Both the position numbers and the translations under genes were made by a program. This document shows positions 8,171 through 16,979 of a stretch of 64,000 nucleotides of DNA, piece by piece. The notes under the pieces are model-generated. The model saw nothing but the letters and a program-made list of their open reading frames with translations, searched no databases and was not told where the DNA came from. Source of the stretch: Mycobacterium sp. 852013-51886_SCH5428379 (lineage in GTDB: Bacteria > Actinomycetota > Actinomycetes > Mycobacteriales > Mycobacteriaceae); the NCBI RefSeq assembly GCF_001665575.1, contig NZ_LZSU01000051.1, positions 1 through 64,000 of the forward strand, in the 5' to 3' direction. The first letter of the stretch is position 1. Every line of letters starts with the position of its first letter.

Positions 8171-9035
8171 CGACATCGACGCCCAACTGACCGCAGCCCG
8201 GAGCTTCGTCACCGAGTTCGACCCCGAACTGGTGGTGACGTTCTCCCCGGACCACTACAACGGCTTCTTCTACAAGATGATGCCGCCGTTCTGCATCGGC
8301 ACCTCAGCCCAGGGCGTCGGCGACTACGGCACCCACGCCGGACCGCTGAATGTGCCGCGCGAGCTCGCCGACGAGCTGGCCGCCGCGGTGCTGGAAGCCG
8401 ATGTGGATGTGGCGATCTCGGCCAGCATGGACGTCGACCACGGCACTGTGCAGCCGCTGGAGAAACTCTTCGGCGACGCCACCGCGCGTCCCGTCGTCCC
8501 GATTTTCTGCAATTCCGTGGCGACACCGCTCGGTCCGCTGCGCCGGACCCGCGCGCTGGGAACCGCCGTCGGCAACTACCTGAGATCGCTGAACAAGCGG
8601 GTGCTGGTCGTCGGATCCGGTGGTCTGTCCCACGATCCGCCGGTACCCACGCTGGCGACCGCGCCGCCGGCGGCACTGGAGCGCATCGTGCACGGCGCGC
8701 CGATGAGCCCCGAGCAGCGCGCGGCCCGCCAGAGCGCCGTGATCGACGCCGCACACACCTTCGCCCACGGGGAGAGTCCACTGCAGCCGCTGAACCCCGC
8801 CTGGGACCAGTCCTTCCTCGAGATCCTCGACGAAGGCTGGCTGACCGACCTCGACGGATGGTCCAACCCGTTCATCACCCGGGAGGGCGGCAATTCCGGG
8901 CACGAGATCCGCACCTGGGTGGCCGCATTCGCGGCACTGGCGGCCTACGGCGAATACCGAACCCAGCAGCGGTTCTACCGCGCCGCACCCGAACTCATCG
9001 CCGGCTTCGCGATCCGCACGGCGGTACCGGCATGA
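8085..9035 (+). CDS. mhpB: 2,3-dihydroxyphenylpropionate 1,2-dioxygenase-type extradiol dioxygenase
   Basis: A 316-residue type II (LigB-like) extradiol ring-cleavage dioxygenase. It aligns well with E. coli MhpB: CMSHSPLL at the N-terminus, FSPDHYNGFFY, MDVDHG with His119, and GSGGLSHDPPVP with His183. These two His equal the acid-base residues known as His115 and His179 in E. coli. It uses Fe(II) to cleave the catechol made by the hydroxylase encoded just upstream. The start is an ATG after AGGGAGGAGG; an ATG three codons later is possible. The stop overlaps the next gene by 4 nt. No hydratase/aldolase/acylating dehydrogenase (MhpD/E/F) follows within the window. Confidence 0.88.
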   Translation: MVTMAEIALCCMSHSPLLNLPGPSQELLDDIDAQLTAARSFVTEFDPELVVTFSPDHYNGFFYKMMPPFCIGTSAQGVGDYGTHAGPLNVPRELADELAAAVLEADVDVAISASMDVDHGTVQPLEKLFGDATARPVVPIFCNSVATPLGPLRRTRALGTAVGNYLRSLNKRVLVVGSGGLSHDPPVPTLATAPPAALERIVHGAPMSPEQRAARQSAVIDAAHTFAHGESPLQPLNPAWDQSFLEILDEGWLTDLDGWSNPFITREGGNSGHEIRTWVAAFAALAAYGEYRTQQRFYRAAPELIAGFAIRTAVPA

Positions 9036-10774
9036 GTATCGACCCCGCGTACGACACCGAGGTCGACGTGCTCGTCGTCGGATCCGGCGGCGGCGGGATG
9101 ACCGCTGCGCTGACCGCCGACGCCGAAGGCCTCGATGCCCTCGTCGTCGAGAAGGCCGCCCACTTCGGCGGCTCGACCGCCCTGTCCGGGGGCGGGATCT
9201 GGGTACCCGGGGCACCGGCCCAGCGCGCCGCCGGTTACACGCCCGACCCCGACGCGGTGTTCGGCTACCTCAGGCAGATCACCGACGGTCTGGTCAGCGA
9301 CGCCCGGCTGCGCACCTACGTCGAGGCCGCGCCGCAGATGATGGAGTTCCTCGAGCGACTCAGCCCGTGGTTCGAATTCGTCTGGAAGCCCGGCTATGCC
9401 GACTACTACCCCGAGCTGCCCGGCGGCTCCGAACTCGGCAGCACGATCAACGTCCCGGCGATCGACCTGCGCCGCCTCGGCGAGGAGGAGCAGCACCTGC
9501 TGCAGCCGCTGGCGCTGGCGCCCAAGGGGATTTGGTTCGCGCCCAAGGACCTTCGATTGTTCTACCAGGTGCGGCAGAACTGGCGCGGTAAGGCGGTGCT
9601 GGTGAAGCTGATCTGGCGGATGGTGCGCGCCCGCGTCTTCGGTGACCGGATGGCGGCGATCGGGCAGTCGCTGGCCGCGCGGATGCGCCTGGCGCTCAAA
9701 CAGCAGGACATCCCGCTGTGGCTCAACGCGCCGATGACCGAACTCATCACCGACGCCGAGGGTGGGGTGATCGGGGCCGTCGTCGAGAAGGACGGACGGG
9801 CGGTGCGCGTCCGGGCTCGCCGCGGCGTCATCCTGGCCGCTGGTGGGTTCGACCACGACATGGAGTGGCGCCGACAGCATCTGCCGTTGCTCGAGAAAGA
9901 CTGGAGCTTCGGCAATCCGGCCAACATGGGCGACGGTATCCGGGCCGCGGAGAAGGTCGGAGCGGCCACCGAACTGCTCGACGAGGCCTGGTGGTTCCCC
10001 GCAATGTGCTGGCCCGACGGCCGGCTGCAGTTCATGCTCAACGAACGCATGATGCCCGCCCAGTTCGTCGTCAACGGCGACGGCAAGCGGTTCATCAACG
10101 AGGCCGCGCCCTACATGGATTTCGCGCACGCGATGATCGAGGGTCAGCAGTCCGGCACCACCCACATCCCGTGCTGGCTGATCACCGACATCCGCTCGTT
10201 CCACCGCTACGTCGTCGGCGGCCACCTGCCCATCCCGAAGGTGCCGTTCGCGCCGGTGCCGACCGGCTGGAAGGTGCCCAAGGCCTGGTTGGACTCGGGG
10301 GTGGTCAAGGAAGCACACAGTTGGGACGACATGGCCCGCCAGATCGGCGTACCGCCGGAGAACCTGCGCGCCACCGCCGAACGCTTCAACGCGCTGGCCC
10401 ACGGCGGTCACGACGACGACTTCAACCGCGGTGACAGTGCTTACGACAACTACTACGGCGATCCGACGTTGCCCAACCCGAATCTGCACCCCCTCGGCGA
10501 ACCGCCGTACTACGCGTTCCAGATCATCCTCGGTGACCTCGGCACGTCGGGGGGTCTGCGCACCGACGAGCACGCCCGCGTGCTGCGCGACGACGATTCG
10601 CCGATCCCGGGTCTCTACGCCGTCGGCAACAATTCCGCGGCGGTGATGGGCCGTAGCTACGCCGGCGCGGGAGCGACGATCGGCCCCGCCATGGCGTTCG
10701 GCTACGTCGCCGCCAGACATCTTGCGGTCAACAACCCCAGTCCGACGCCCACCCCAACCGGAGGTAGCACGTGA
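9032..10774 (+). CDS. FAD-dependent KstD-like dehydrogenase
   Basis: A 580-residue flavoprotein of the 3-ketosteroid-delta1-dehydrogenase/fumarate reductase family. The N-terminal FAD motif is VGSGGGGM followed by GGSTALSGGG; the C-terminal motif is GLYAVGNNSAAVMGRSYAGAGATIGP, where Tyr543 and Gly547 match the KstD Tyr-x3-Gly pair. Its length is close to KstD or slightly longer. It is translationally coupled on both sides (ATGA, GTGA). It lies between an extradiol dioxygenase and a luciferase-like monooxygenase, so it probably dehydrogenates a cyclic ketone intermediate or aromatises a ring. It is a distant relative of the minus-strand flavoprotein at 3169-4794. Confidence 0.82.
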   Translation: MSIDPAYDTEVDVLVVGSGGGGMTAALTADAEGLDALVVEKAAHFGGSTALSGGGIWVPGAPAQRAAGYTPDPDAVFGYLRQITDGLVSDARLRTYVEAAPQMMEFLERLSPWFEFVWKPGYADYYPELPGGSELGSTINVPAIDLRRLGEEEQHLLQPLALAPKGIWFAPKDLRLFYQVRQNWRGKAVLVKLIWRMVRARVFGDRMAAIGQSLAARMRLALKQQDIPLWLNAPMTELITDAEGGVIGAVVEKDGRAVRVRARRGVILAAGGFDHDMEWRRQHLPLLEKDWSFGNPANMGDGIRAAEKVGAATELLDEAWWFPAMCWPDGRLQFMLNERMMPAQFVVNGDGKRFINEAAPYMDFAHAMIEGQQSGTTHIPCWLITDIRSFHRYVVGGHLPIPKVPFAPVPTGWKVPKAWLDSGVVKEAHSWDDMARQIGVPPENLRATAERFNALAHGGHDDDFNRGDSAYDNYYGDPTLPNPNLHPLGEPPYYAFQIILGDLGTSGGLRTDEHARVLRDDDSPIPGLYAVGNNSAAVMGRSYAGAGATIGPAMAFGYVAARHLAVNNPSPTPTPTGGST

Positions 10775-12090
10775 AAATCTCGCTCTTCTACGAATTCCCG
10801 CTGCCGCGGCCGTGGTCGGAAGACGACGAACACCAGTTGTTCCAGCACGGCCTGGACGAGGTGGAGGCCGCCGACAAGGCGGGCTTCTCCACCGTGTGGC
10901 TGACCGAGCACCACTTCCTCGAGGAATACTGCCACTCCACCGCGCCGGAGATGTTCCTGGCCGCGGCGAGCCAGCGCACCAAGGACATCCGTCTGGGCTT
11001 CGGCGTCATGCACCTGCCGCCGCCGATCAACCACCCCGCACGGATCGCGGAGCGCATCGCCACGCTGGACCACCTGTCCAACGGTCGCGTCGAGTTCGGC
11101 ACCGGTGAGGGCTCGTCGGTCGCCGAACTCGGCGGCTTCAACATCGACCCCGCGGACAAGCGATCGATGTGGGAGGAGGCCCTCGAGGTCTCGATCCGCT
11201 GTATGACCGAGGCGCCGTTCACCGGGTTCAAGGGCGAGCACGTCGAGATGGCGGCCCGCAACGTGATCCCGAAGCCGCTGCAGAGCCCGCATCCGCCGGT
11301 GTGGGTGGCCTGCACCCGTCCGTCGTCGGTCCAGATGGCGGCCCAGAAGGCCATCGGCGCACTGAGTTTCGCCTACACCGGTCCCGAAGCGCTCAAGACC
11401 CGCGTCGACGGGTACTACAAGGAGTTCGAGGAGCAGGGCGCCCCGGTGACCCCGGCGATCAACCCCAACATCCTGGCGATCGGCGGCGATCTGTCGATGA
11501 TGGTGGCCAGGACCGACGACGAGGCGCTCAAGCGGCTCGGCATCGGCGGCGGCTTCTTCTCGTTCGGCATCATGCACTACTACGTCAACGGCATGCACAC
11601 GCCCGGCCGCACCGGGGTGTGGGAGCTGTACGAGGACGCCGTCAAGGAGGACCCCACGCTGGCCTACGGCCCTGGCCGCGGCGCGATCGGCTCACCGGAA
11701 ACCGTGCGCGAGTTCCTGCGCGGCTATGAGGCCAGCGGTGTCGACGAGATCATCCTGCTGCTCAATCCGCGCAGCCACGAGGGCACGATGGAGTCGATCG
11801 AGATCATGGGTAAGGAGATCCTGCCCGAGTTCATCGAGCGCGACGCCAAAGCTGTGGCGGACAAGGCCAAGCGGCTCGCGCCGGTCATCGAGAAGGTCGA
11901 GGCGCGCCGGCAGCCCTCGGAGGCGCCGCTGTTCGACGAGACGTACTCGTTCGGCGGGCTGCCCACCGGCCGCGGCGGAAAGTTCACCGCGGGTGAGATC
12001 CCGGAGGCCATGGCCGAGATCAACGAGGGCCGCGTCAAGGCCGCCGAGCAGGAGAAGCAGGCCAGGGCGGTCAAGGAAGTCTCCGGCTAG
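10771..12090 (+). CDS. Luciferase-like (LLM) flavin-dependent monooxygenase
   Basis: A 439-residue TIM-barrel flavoenzyme of the bacterial luciferase family. The N-terminus reads FYEFPLPRPW, and TVWLTEHHFLEEY carries the EHHF pattern typical of FMN-dependent members. The C-terminus, from about residue 370, is a Lys/Glu-rich extension beyond the barrel. Such enzymes use FMNH2 and O2 for Baeyer-Villiger or hydroxylation reactions and need a reductase. An NADPH-dependent FMN reductase gene lies three genes downstream in the same array. GTG start overlapping the previous stop (GTGA). Confidence 0.82.
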   Translation: MKISLFYEFPLPRPWSEDDEHQLFQHGLDEVEAADKAGFSTVWLTEHHFLEEYCHSTAPEMFLAAASQRTKDIRLGFGVMHLPPPINHPARIAERIATLDHLSNGRVEFGTGEGSSVAELGGFNIDPADKRSMWEEALEVSIRCMTEAPFTGFKGEHVEMAARNVIPKPLQSPHPPVWVACTRPSSVQMAAQKAIGALSFAYTGPEALKTRVDGYYKEFEEQGAPVTPAINPNILAIGGDLSMMVARTDDEALKRLGIGGGFFSFGIMHYYVNGMHTPGRTGVWELYEDAVKEDPTLAYGPGRGAIGSPETVREFLRGYEASGVDEIILLLNPRSHEGTMESIEIMGKEILPEFIERDAKAVADKAKRLAPVIEKVEARRQPSEAPLFDETYSFGGLPTGRGGKFTAGEIPEAMAEINEGRVKAAEQEKQARAVKEVSG

Positions 12091-12915
12091 GTGGGAGGCA
12101 TCGAACAGCTGTGGCGTTACGACGGTAAGCGCGTCGTCGTCACCGGGTGCGCGTCGGGCATCGGCGCGCACCTGGTCCGCCAGCTGGGCGAACTCGGTGC
12201 GCAGGTCGTGGGTCTGGACATGCGGCGACCGGCAGTCGATCTCGACGAGTTCGTCGAGATGGACCTCTCCGATCAGGCCTCGATCGACCATGCGGTCGCC
12301 GCGATCGGCGGCGACGTCGACGTGGTGTTCAACGTCGCGGGGGTGTCCTCGGGGATCGGCGACCCACCGCTGGTGGTGCGGATCAACTTCCTGGGCGCCC
12401 GGCATTTCACCGAGGCGATGCTGCCGCGGCTGCGCACCGGGTCGGCCGTCGTCAGCGTGTCCTCCCTGGCCGCCGCGGCGTACCTCGACAATGCGCAGAC
12501 CACCGGCGAGTTGGTGCGCACCCCCACCATGGAGGACGGAATCGCCTGGTGCGGTGACCATCCCGAGGCCCTCGCCGACGGCGGATACCGGCTGGCCAAA
12601 GAGGCGCTCATCCTCTACACGATGCGCAGCGCCGGGCCACTCGGTGCCCGCGGCATCCGCATCAACTGCACGGGCCCGGGTGTCACCGAGACCCCGATCC
12701 TCGACCAGCTGCGGACCGCCTACGGGTCGGCGTTCCTCGACGACATTCCGAAACCTCTGGGCCGGGTGTCGGAACCGGAGGAGCAGGCCGCCGTTCTGCT
12801 GTTCCTCGGCAGCGACGCGGCAAGTTACATCACCGGCCAGGTCATCTGGGTCGACGGTGGAAACCTCGCGGGCCGGGTGGCCGCGACCCTTGATGCGACA
12901 TCGGAAGGACACTGA
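12091..12915 (+). CDS. SDR, coniferyl-alcohol/3-alpha-hydroxysteroid dehydrogenase type
   Basis: A 274-residue short-chain dehydrogenase with GCASGIG as the glycine motif and YRLAK as YxxxK. The segment between beta-4 and the active site (NVAGVSSGIG, then RINFLGARHF) and the insertion before the catalytic Tyr resemble the branch holding Comamonas 3-alpha-hydroxysteroid dehydrogenase and coniferyl-alcohol dehydrogenase. It probably interconverts an alcohol and a ketone/aldehyde in the pathway of this array. The GTG start directly abuts the stop of the monooxygenase gene, so translation is likely coupled. Confidence 0.8.
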   Translation: MGGIEQLWRYDGKRVVVTGCASGIGAHLVRQLGELGAQVVGLDMRRPAVDLDEFVEMDLSDQASIDHAVAAIGGDVDVVFNVAGVSSGIGDPPLVVRINFLGARHFTEAMLPRLRTGSAVVSVSSLAAAAYLDNAQTTGELVRTPTMEDGIAWCGDHPEALADGGYRLAKEALILYTMRSAGPLGARGIRINCTGPGVTETPILDQLRTAYGSAFLDDIPKPLGRVSEPEEQAAVLLFLGSDAASYITGQVIWVDGGNLAGRVAATLDATSEGH

Positions 12916-12917
12916 CG

Positions 12918-13907
12918 TTGGCCACACTCGACGAGTTCCGCAGGGCCGGCGAGGCCGTCCGCAACTGGGGGCGCTGGGGCGCGGACGACGAACTGGGCAC
13001 GCTGAACTTCATCACGCCCGAGAAGGTCGCCGAAGGCGCCGGCCTGGTCCGGCACGGCAAAGTGTTCCCGCTCGGCGTTGACTTCGGCTCCGCGGGCCCG
13101 CAGGGCGCATTCCAGTACCGGCCCAATCCGATGCACGTGATGACGGTCGACGGCGGCGACGCCCACACACTGGTTCAGTACGGCCCGCAGTGGCTGAAGA
13201 ACACCGTCGCTCAACAGCTGGCGGGATACTTCGTCGACAACCCGTTCCGGTTCAACGACGACATGATCATCATGCCGCTGCAGGCCGCGACGCAGTGGGA
13301 TGCGTTGTCGCACGTCTACTACGACGACAAGCTCTACAACGGATTCCCGGCCGATTCGGTGACCAGCCAGGGCGCCTTCCACTGCGGTATCGACAAGGTG
13401 GACAGCAAGGGCATCACCTCGCGCGCGGTACTGCTCGACCTGGTGCGGCACCGCGGCGCCGACGTGTTCTGTGAACACGGGCAGCCGATCACCCCGGACG
13501 AACTCGACGAAGTCGCACACGCCCAGGGGGTTTCCGTCGGTAGCGGCGACATCGTGCTGATCCGCACCGGATGGTGGGACAGGTTCCTCGAAGCCGGTGA
13601 CGGCACCGAACCGTATGCGGGACTCGACTGGCGGTGCGCGTCCTGGCTGCACGAACGCGAGGTGGCCGCCGTCGCCGCCGACAACCTGATGGTCGAGGAT
13701 CCGGCATCCGGTGTCGAGGGCACGATCCTGCCGATGCACATGCTGTGCCTGCGCGACATGGGTCTGATGCTCGGGGAGTACTGGGATCTCGGCGCGTTGG
13801 CCGCGGACTGCGCCGCGGACGGCGTCTACGAATTCCAGCTCGTCGCACCGCCGTTGCGCGTCACCGGCGCGGTGGGCGCACCGCTCAACCCGATCGCGAT
13901 CAAGTGA
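12918..13907 (+). CDS. Cyclase family protein (kynurenine formamidase-like metal hydrolase)
   Basis: A 329-residue protein of the cyclase family (PF04199), metal-dependent hydrolases that include bacterial kynurenine formamidase and isatin hydrolase. The metal-site segment is QWDALSHVYYD, a variant of the HxGTHxDxPxH motif in which the leading His-Gly-Thr part has changed. A later LPMHMLCLRD segment is also family-like. The start appears to be TTG two bases after the preceding stop, with GGAAGGACA upstream. In this setting it may open a lactone or amide made by the luciferase-like oxygenase (inference). Confidence 0.75.
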   Translation: MATLDEFRRAGEAVRNWGRWGADDELGTLNFITPEKVAEGAGLVRHGKVFPLGVDFGSAGPQGAFQYRPNPMHVMTVDGGDAHTLVQYGPQWLKNTVAQQLAGYFVDNPFRFNDDMIIMPLQAATQWDALSHVYYDDKLYNGFPADSVTSQGAFHCGIDKVDSKGITSRAVLLDLVRHRGADVFCEHGQPITPDELDEVAHAQGVSVGSGDIVLIRTGWWDRFLEAGDGTEPYAGLDWRCASWLHEREVAAVAADNLMVEDPASGVEGTILPMHMLCLRDMGLMLGEYWDLGALAADCAADGVYEFQLVAPPLRVTGAVGAPLNPIAIK

Positions 13908-13917
13908 GAGGAACGCC

Positions 13918-14499
13918 ATGACCGCAGCAGGGGAGGGCCCGCTCGTCGTCGGCCTCGGCGGCACACTGCGCGCGAACTCGTCGACCGAGCGCGCGGTGCG
14001 GTACTGCCTGGAGGCGGTCGAACGGCAGGGCGGGCGCACCCGGATGTTCGCCGGCCCCGATCTGGACATGCCGATGTATGCCCCGCACTCGCTCGACCGC
14101 ACCCCCGGTGCACTGGAACTCGTTGCCGCACTGCGGGATGCCGATGCGGTCGTGGTCGGATCCCCCGGCTACCACGGTGCCGTCTCCGGCCTGGTCAAGA
14201 ACGCGCTCGACTACATCGAGGACCTGCGGGAGGACCCGCGGGTGTATCTGGACAACACGCCGTGGGGATGCATCAGCTGTGCCTACGGGTGGCAGGCCGC
14301 GGTCGGCACGCTCGGGCAGCTGCGCTCGATCGGTCATGCGCTGCGCGCGTGGCCGACGCCGCTGGGCGTGGCCATCAACTCGGCCGACAGGATCTGGGAC
14401 GAGGCGGGTGAACTCGTCGACGAGCCGGTGCGCAACCAGCTCGACATGCTCGCCGGCCAGGTGCTGACCTTCGCGCAGGCGCACCGGAGCGCCACGTGA
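13918..14499 (+). CDS. NADPH-dependent FMN reductase
   Basis: A 193-residue flavodoxin-fold reductase (PF03358). It has the GGTLRANSSTERA phosphate-binding loop (15-27) and the flavin-site segment SPGYHGAVSGLVKNALDYIE. It should supply FMNH2; the natural client is the luciferase-like monooxygenase encoded three genes upstream. The ATG follows GAGAGGAACGCC and the stop overlaps the next gene by 4 nt (GTGA). Confidence 0.85.
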   Translation: MTAAGEGPLVVGLGGTLRANSSTERAVRYCLEAVERQGGRTRMFAGPDLDMPMYAPHSLDRTPGALELVAALRDADAVVVGSPGYHGAVSGLVKNALDYIEDLREDPRVYLDNTPWGCISCAYGWQAAVGTLGQLRSIGHALRAWPTPLGVAINSADRIWDEAGELVDEPVRNQLDMLAGQVLTFAQAHRSAT

Positions 14500-15332
14500 A
14501 GGCTGCGCGGCGCACCGTCGCCGTCGACGGGCTGACTACCAGTTATCTCGACGCGGGACAGGGCGATCCGGTTGTCCTGCTGCACGGCGGGGAGTTCGGC
14601 GCCACTGCCGAACTCGGCTGGGAGCGCACCATCGACGCACTCGCAGAGCATTACCGGGTGCTCGCGCCGGACATGCTCGGCTTCGGCGGTTCGGCGAAGG
14701 TCATCGACTTCAACGACGGACGCGGGCTGCGAATCCGACACATCGCGCGGTTCTGTGAGGTCATCGGCGTCGACCAAGCCCACTTCGTGGGCAACTCGAT
14801 GGGGGCGATCAATTTGCTCGTCGACGCCACCTCCGAGGAACCCCTCCTGCCGGCGCGCAGCCTCGTCGCGATCTGTGGCGGGGGTGAGATCCAGCGCAAC
14901 GAACACAGTGCCGCACTCTACGAATACGACGCGACGCGCGACGGGATGCGCAGGATCGTCACCGCCCTGTTCGCCGACCCGTCCTATCCGGCCGACGACG
15001 ACTACGTCGACCGGCGCTACGAGTCCAGCATCGCGCCCGGAGCCTGGGAAGCGTTGGCGGCGGCGCGATTCCGCCGGCCCGGGCTGGAACCCCCGTCGAC
15101 CCCGTCGGCCGATCGCGCCTATGAGCGGATCCACGTGCCCACCCTGATCGTGGAGGGCGGACGCGACAAACTGCTGCCCCCGGGTTGGGCCGCCGCCATC
15201 GCCGCGCAGATCGCCGGCGCGCGGTCGGCCGTGGTGCCCAACGCGGGCCACTGCCCGCAACTCGAATGCCCGGACGAGGTCGACCGGTTGCTCGTCGAAT
15301 TCCTCGCCGACGTAACCGTGGCGGCATCGTGA
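14496..15332 (+). CDS. Alpha/beta hydrolase (C-C bond or ester hydrolase type)
   Basis: A 278-residue alpha/beta hydrolase with HGGEFG in the oxyanion position, nucleophile elbow GNSMGA, an acidic residue in GGRDKLLPP and a catalytic His in NAGHCPQLE. It looks like the meta-cleavage hydrolase group, as does the MhpC-like gene at the start of the array, so the array carries two such enzymes. Esterase or lactonase activity is also possible. GTG start coupled to the FMN reductase stop. The gene is followed by a ~100-base gap holding a GC-rich inverted repeat. Confidence 0.78.
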   Translation: MKAARRTVAVDGLTTSYLDAGQGDPVVLLHGGEFGATAELGWERTIDALAEHYRVLAPDMLGFGGSAKVIDFNDGRGLRIRHIARFCEVIGVDQAHFVGNSMGAINLLVDATSEEPLLPARSLVAICGGGEIQRNEHSAALYEYDATRDGMRRIVTALFADPSYPADDDYVDRRYESSIAPGAWEALAAARFRRPGLEPPSTPSADRAYERIHVPTLIVEGGRDKLLPPGWAAAIAAQIAGARSAVVPNAGHCPQLECPDEVDRLLVEFLADVTVAAS

Positions 15333-15384
15333 CCGGGTCCGGCTCGTCGAGATCGGCGAAATGCCGGAAGTTACTCGTACTTTC

Positions 15385-15408
15385 CCGCCCAAATGTTCAT
15401 GTGGGCGG
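15385..15408. promoter_or_regulatory. GC-rich inverted repeat CCGCCCA-N10-TGGGCGG
   Basis: A perfect 7-bp inverted repeat with a 10-base spacer in the gap between the hydrolase and SDR genes. Just ahead of it an imperfect repeat GGAAGT-TACTCGT-ACTTTCC (15366-15385) occurs. No T-run follows, so it is not a classical intrinsic terminator. It could be an operator of an internal promoter or an RNA hairpin. Function unproven. Confidence 0.4.
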
Positions 15409-15435
15409 ACATCGACTCAGGGAGTGTGGGCGGCA

Positions 15436-16251
15436 GTGAGCGGCGAACTGCAGGGCAAGGTCGCGATCGTCACCGGGGGATCGTCAGGGATCGGTCGCGG
15501 GATCGTCGAGCGCTTCGTCGCCGAGGGCGCGAAAGTCGTCATCGGTGACGTGCAGCGTGAACTCGGTGAGGCGCTCGCCGCGGAACTGGGTCCCGACGCG
15601 CTGTTCTGCCTCACCGACGTCGGGGATCAGGAACAGATCGCCGCGGTGGTCGCCGCTGCCGTCGACCGGTTCGGCGCCCTGGACGTGATGGTCAACAACG
15701 CGGGCATCTCCAGCCCGTTGCGGCGCGGCCTGTTCGACGAGGACTTCGCGGAGTTCGACCGGGTGATGCGGGTGAACCTGCTCGGCCTGATGGCCGGCAC
15801 CCGCGATGCCGGCAGGTACATGGCCGACCACGGCGGCGGATCCATCATCAACCTCGGCTCGATCGGTGGTATCCAGGCCGGCGGCGGGGTGCCGGTGTAC
15901 CGATCGTCGAAGGCCGCGATCCTGCACTTCACCAAGTGCGCAGCGATCGAATTGGCGCACTACGAGATCCGCGTCAACTGCATCGCGCCGGGCAACATCC
16001 CCACCCCGATCCTGGCGTCGTCGGCCACCGGCGAGGACAAGGCGCGGCTGGAGCGGTTCGAGGCCCGCATTCGCGAGCAGATGCGCAACGACCGTCCGCT
16101 CAAGCGGGAGGGCGTTGCGGCCGACGTCGCCGAGGCGGCGCTGTACCTGGCCACCGACAGGTCGCGCTACGTCACCGGCATCGTGCTGCCGGTCGACGGC
16201 GGAACGGTTGCGGGCAAGGTGATCCCGCGCAAACCCGGAAGCGACGGATGA
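15436..16251 (+). CDS. SDR family oxidoreductase
   Basis: A 271-residue classical SDR: GGSSGIGRGI near residue 15, NNAG, catalytic Ser in NLGSIGG, YRSSK as YxxxK, and a C-terminal DGG. GTG at 15436 is chosen because the coding consensus begins at SGELQGKVAIVTGG; GGGAG lies 11 bases upstream. A GTG at 15424 and an ATG at 15361 are in frame, but the earliest would run through the inverted repeat. It probably oxidises a hydroxyl of the pathway intermediate to a ketone. Confidence 0.83.
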   Translation: MSGELQGKVAIVTGGSSGIGRGIVERFVAEGAKVVIGDVQRELGEALAAELGPDALFCLTDVGDQEQIAAVVAAAVDRFGALDVMVNNAGISSPLRRGLFDEDFAEFDRVMRVNLLGLMAGTRDAGRYMADHGGGSIINLGSIGGIQAGGGVPVYRSSKAAILHFTKCAAIELAHYEIRVNCIAPGNIPTPILASSATGEDKARLERFEARIREQMRNDRPLKREGVAADVAEAALYLATDRSRYVTGIVLPVDGGTVAGKVIPRKPGSDG

Positions 16252-16278
16252 CACCGTCCGGGGAACTGGAACAGTCCT

Positions 16279-16298
16279 TAAATCAGTCGCTTGACTTA
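16279..16298. promoter_or_regulatory. Putative operator TAAATCA-N6-TGACTTA
   Basis: A 7-6-7 inverted repeat with a single mismatch, placed just ahead of the preferred start of the TetR gene that opens the TetR-ferredoxin-P450 set. Its size and position fit an autoregulatory TetR operator. Its sequence is unrelated to the GAGAAT palindrome found elsewhere in the window. Confidence 0.5.
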
Positions 16299-16319
16299 GC
16301 CAACGCGAGCGGGTTGACT

Positions 16320-16979
16320 GTGACCGTGACCACAGCCAGGGCGGCCCGTGCAGACCGTGCGACCGGTACGCAGGAGGCGATCCTGCAGGCCGCCGAGCGC
16401 CTCTATGCCGAGCACGGGGTCTTTGCGGTGTCGAACCGCCAGGTCAGCGAGGCCGCCGGCCAGGGCAACAACGCCGCCGTCGGCTACCACTTCGGGACCA
16501 AGACCGATCTGGTGCGGGCCATCGAGCACAAGCACCGCGGCCCGATCGAACAACTGCGCGAGCAGATGGTCGCCGAACTGGGCCCGGCGCCCGAAATGCG
16601 CGACTGGGTGGCCTGTCTGGTGCGTCCGCTCACCGATCATCTGGAGCAGCTGGGCAACCCGACCTGGTACGCCCGGTTCGCCGCGCAGGTCATGACCGAT
16701 CCGGCGTACCGCACGATCATCGTGCGGGACGCCCTGTCCTCACCGTCGCTGGTCGAGGTCATCGAAGGCATCAGCACGTGCCTGCCCGAGCTGCCCGCTG
16801 ACGTCCGCGCTGAACGCAACGTGATGGGTCGCAACCTCTTGATGCACAGCTGCGCCGATCGTGAACGCGGTCTGGCCAAGGGCGCCCCGGTTCCCCGATC
16901 CTCCTGGAGCGCAGCGGCTTCCGGGCTCATCGACGCCATGGTCGGGCTGTGGCAGGCCCCGGTCAGCGAGGAGCCGTGA
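16320..16979 (+). CDS. TetR family transcriptional regulator
   Basis: A 219-residue TetR-type repressor. The N-terminal helix-turn-helix covers about residues 14-60 (AILQAAERLYAEHG through VSNRQVSEAAGQG and the YHFGTK recognition-helix region), with a C-terminal ligand domain. GTG at 16320 is preferred (GAGCGGG upstream, usual family N-terminus length). An ATG at 16248 overlapping the SDR stop is in frame, but it would put a palindromic operator inside the gene. The stop overlaps the ferredoxin ATG by one base, so the regulator is probably co-transcribed with the ferredoxin and P450 it controls. Confidence 0.82.
   Translation: MTVTTARAARADRATGTQEAILQAAERLYAEHGVFAVSNRQVSEAAGQGNNAAVGYHFGTKTDLVRAIEHKHRGPIEQLREQMVAELGPAPEMRDWVACLVRPLTDHLEQLGNPTWYARFAAQVMTDPAYRTIIVRDALSSPSLVEVIEGISTCLPELPADVRAERNVMGRNLLMHSCADRERGLAKGAPVPRSSWSAAASGLIDAMVGLWQAPVSEEP

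Noticed and set aside
8975..10720. A 581-codon antisense frame across the second KstD-like gene
   Set aside because: Same mirror effect; composition is unlike a protein, and the sense strand is translationally coupled on both sides.
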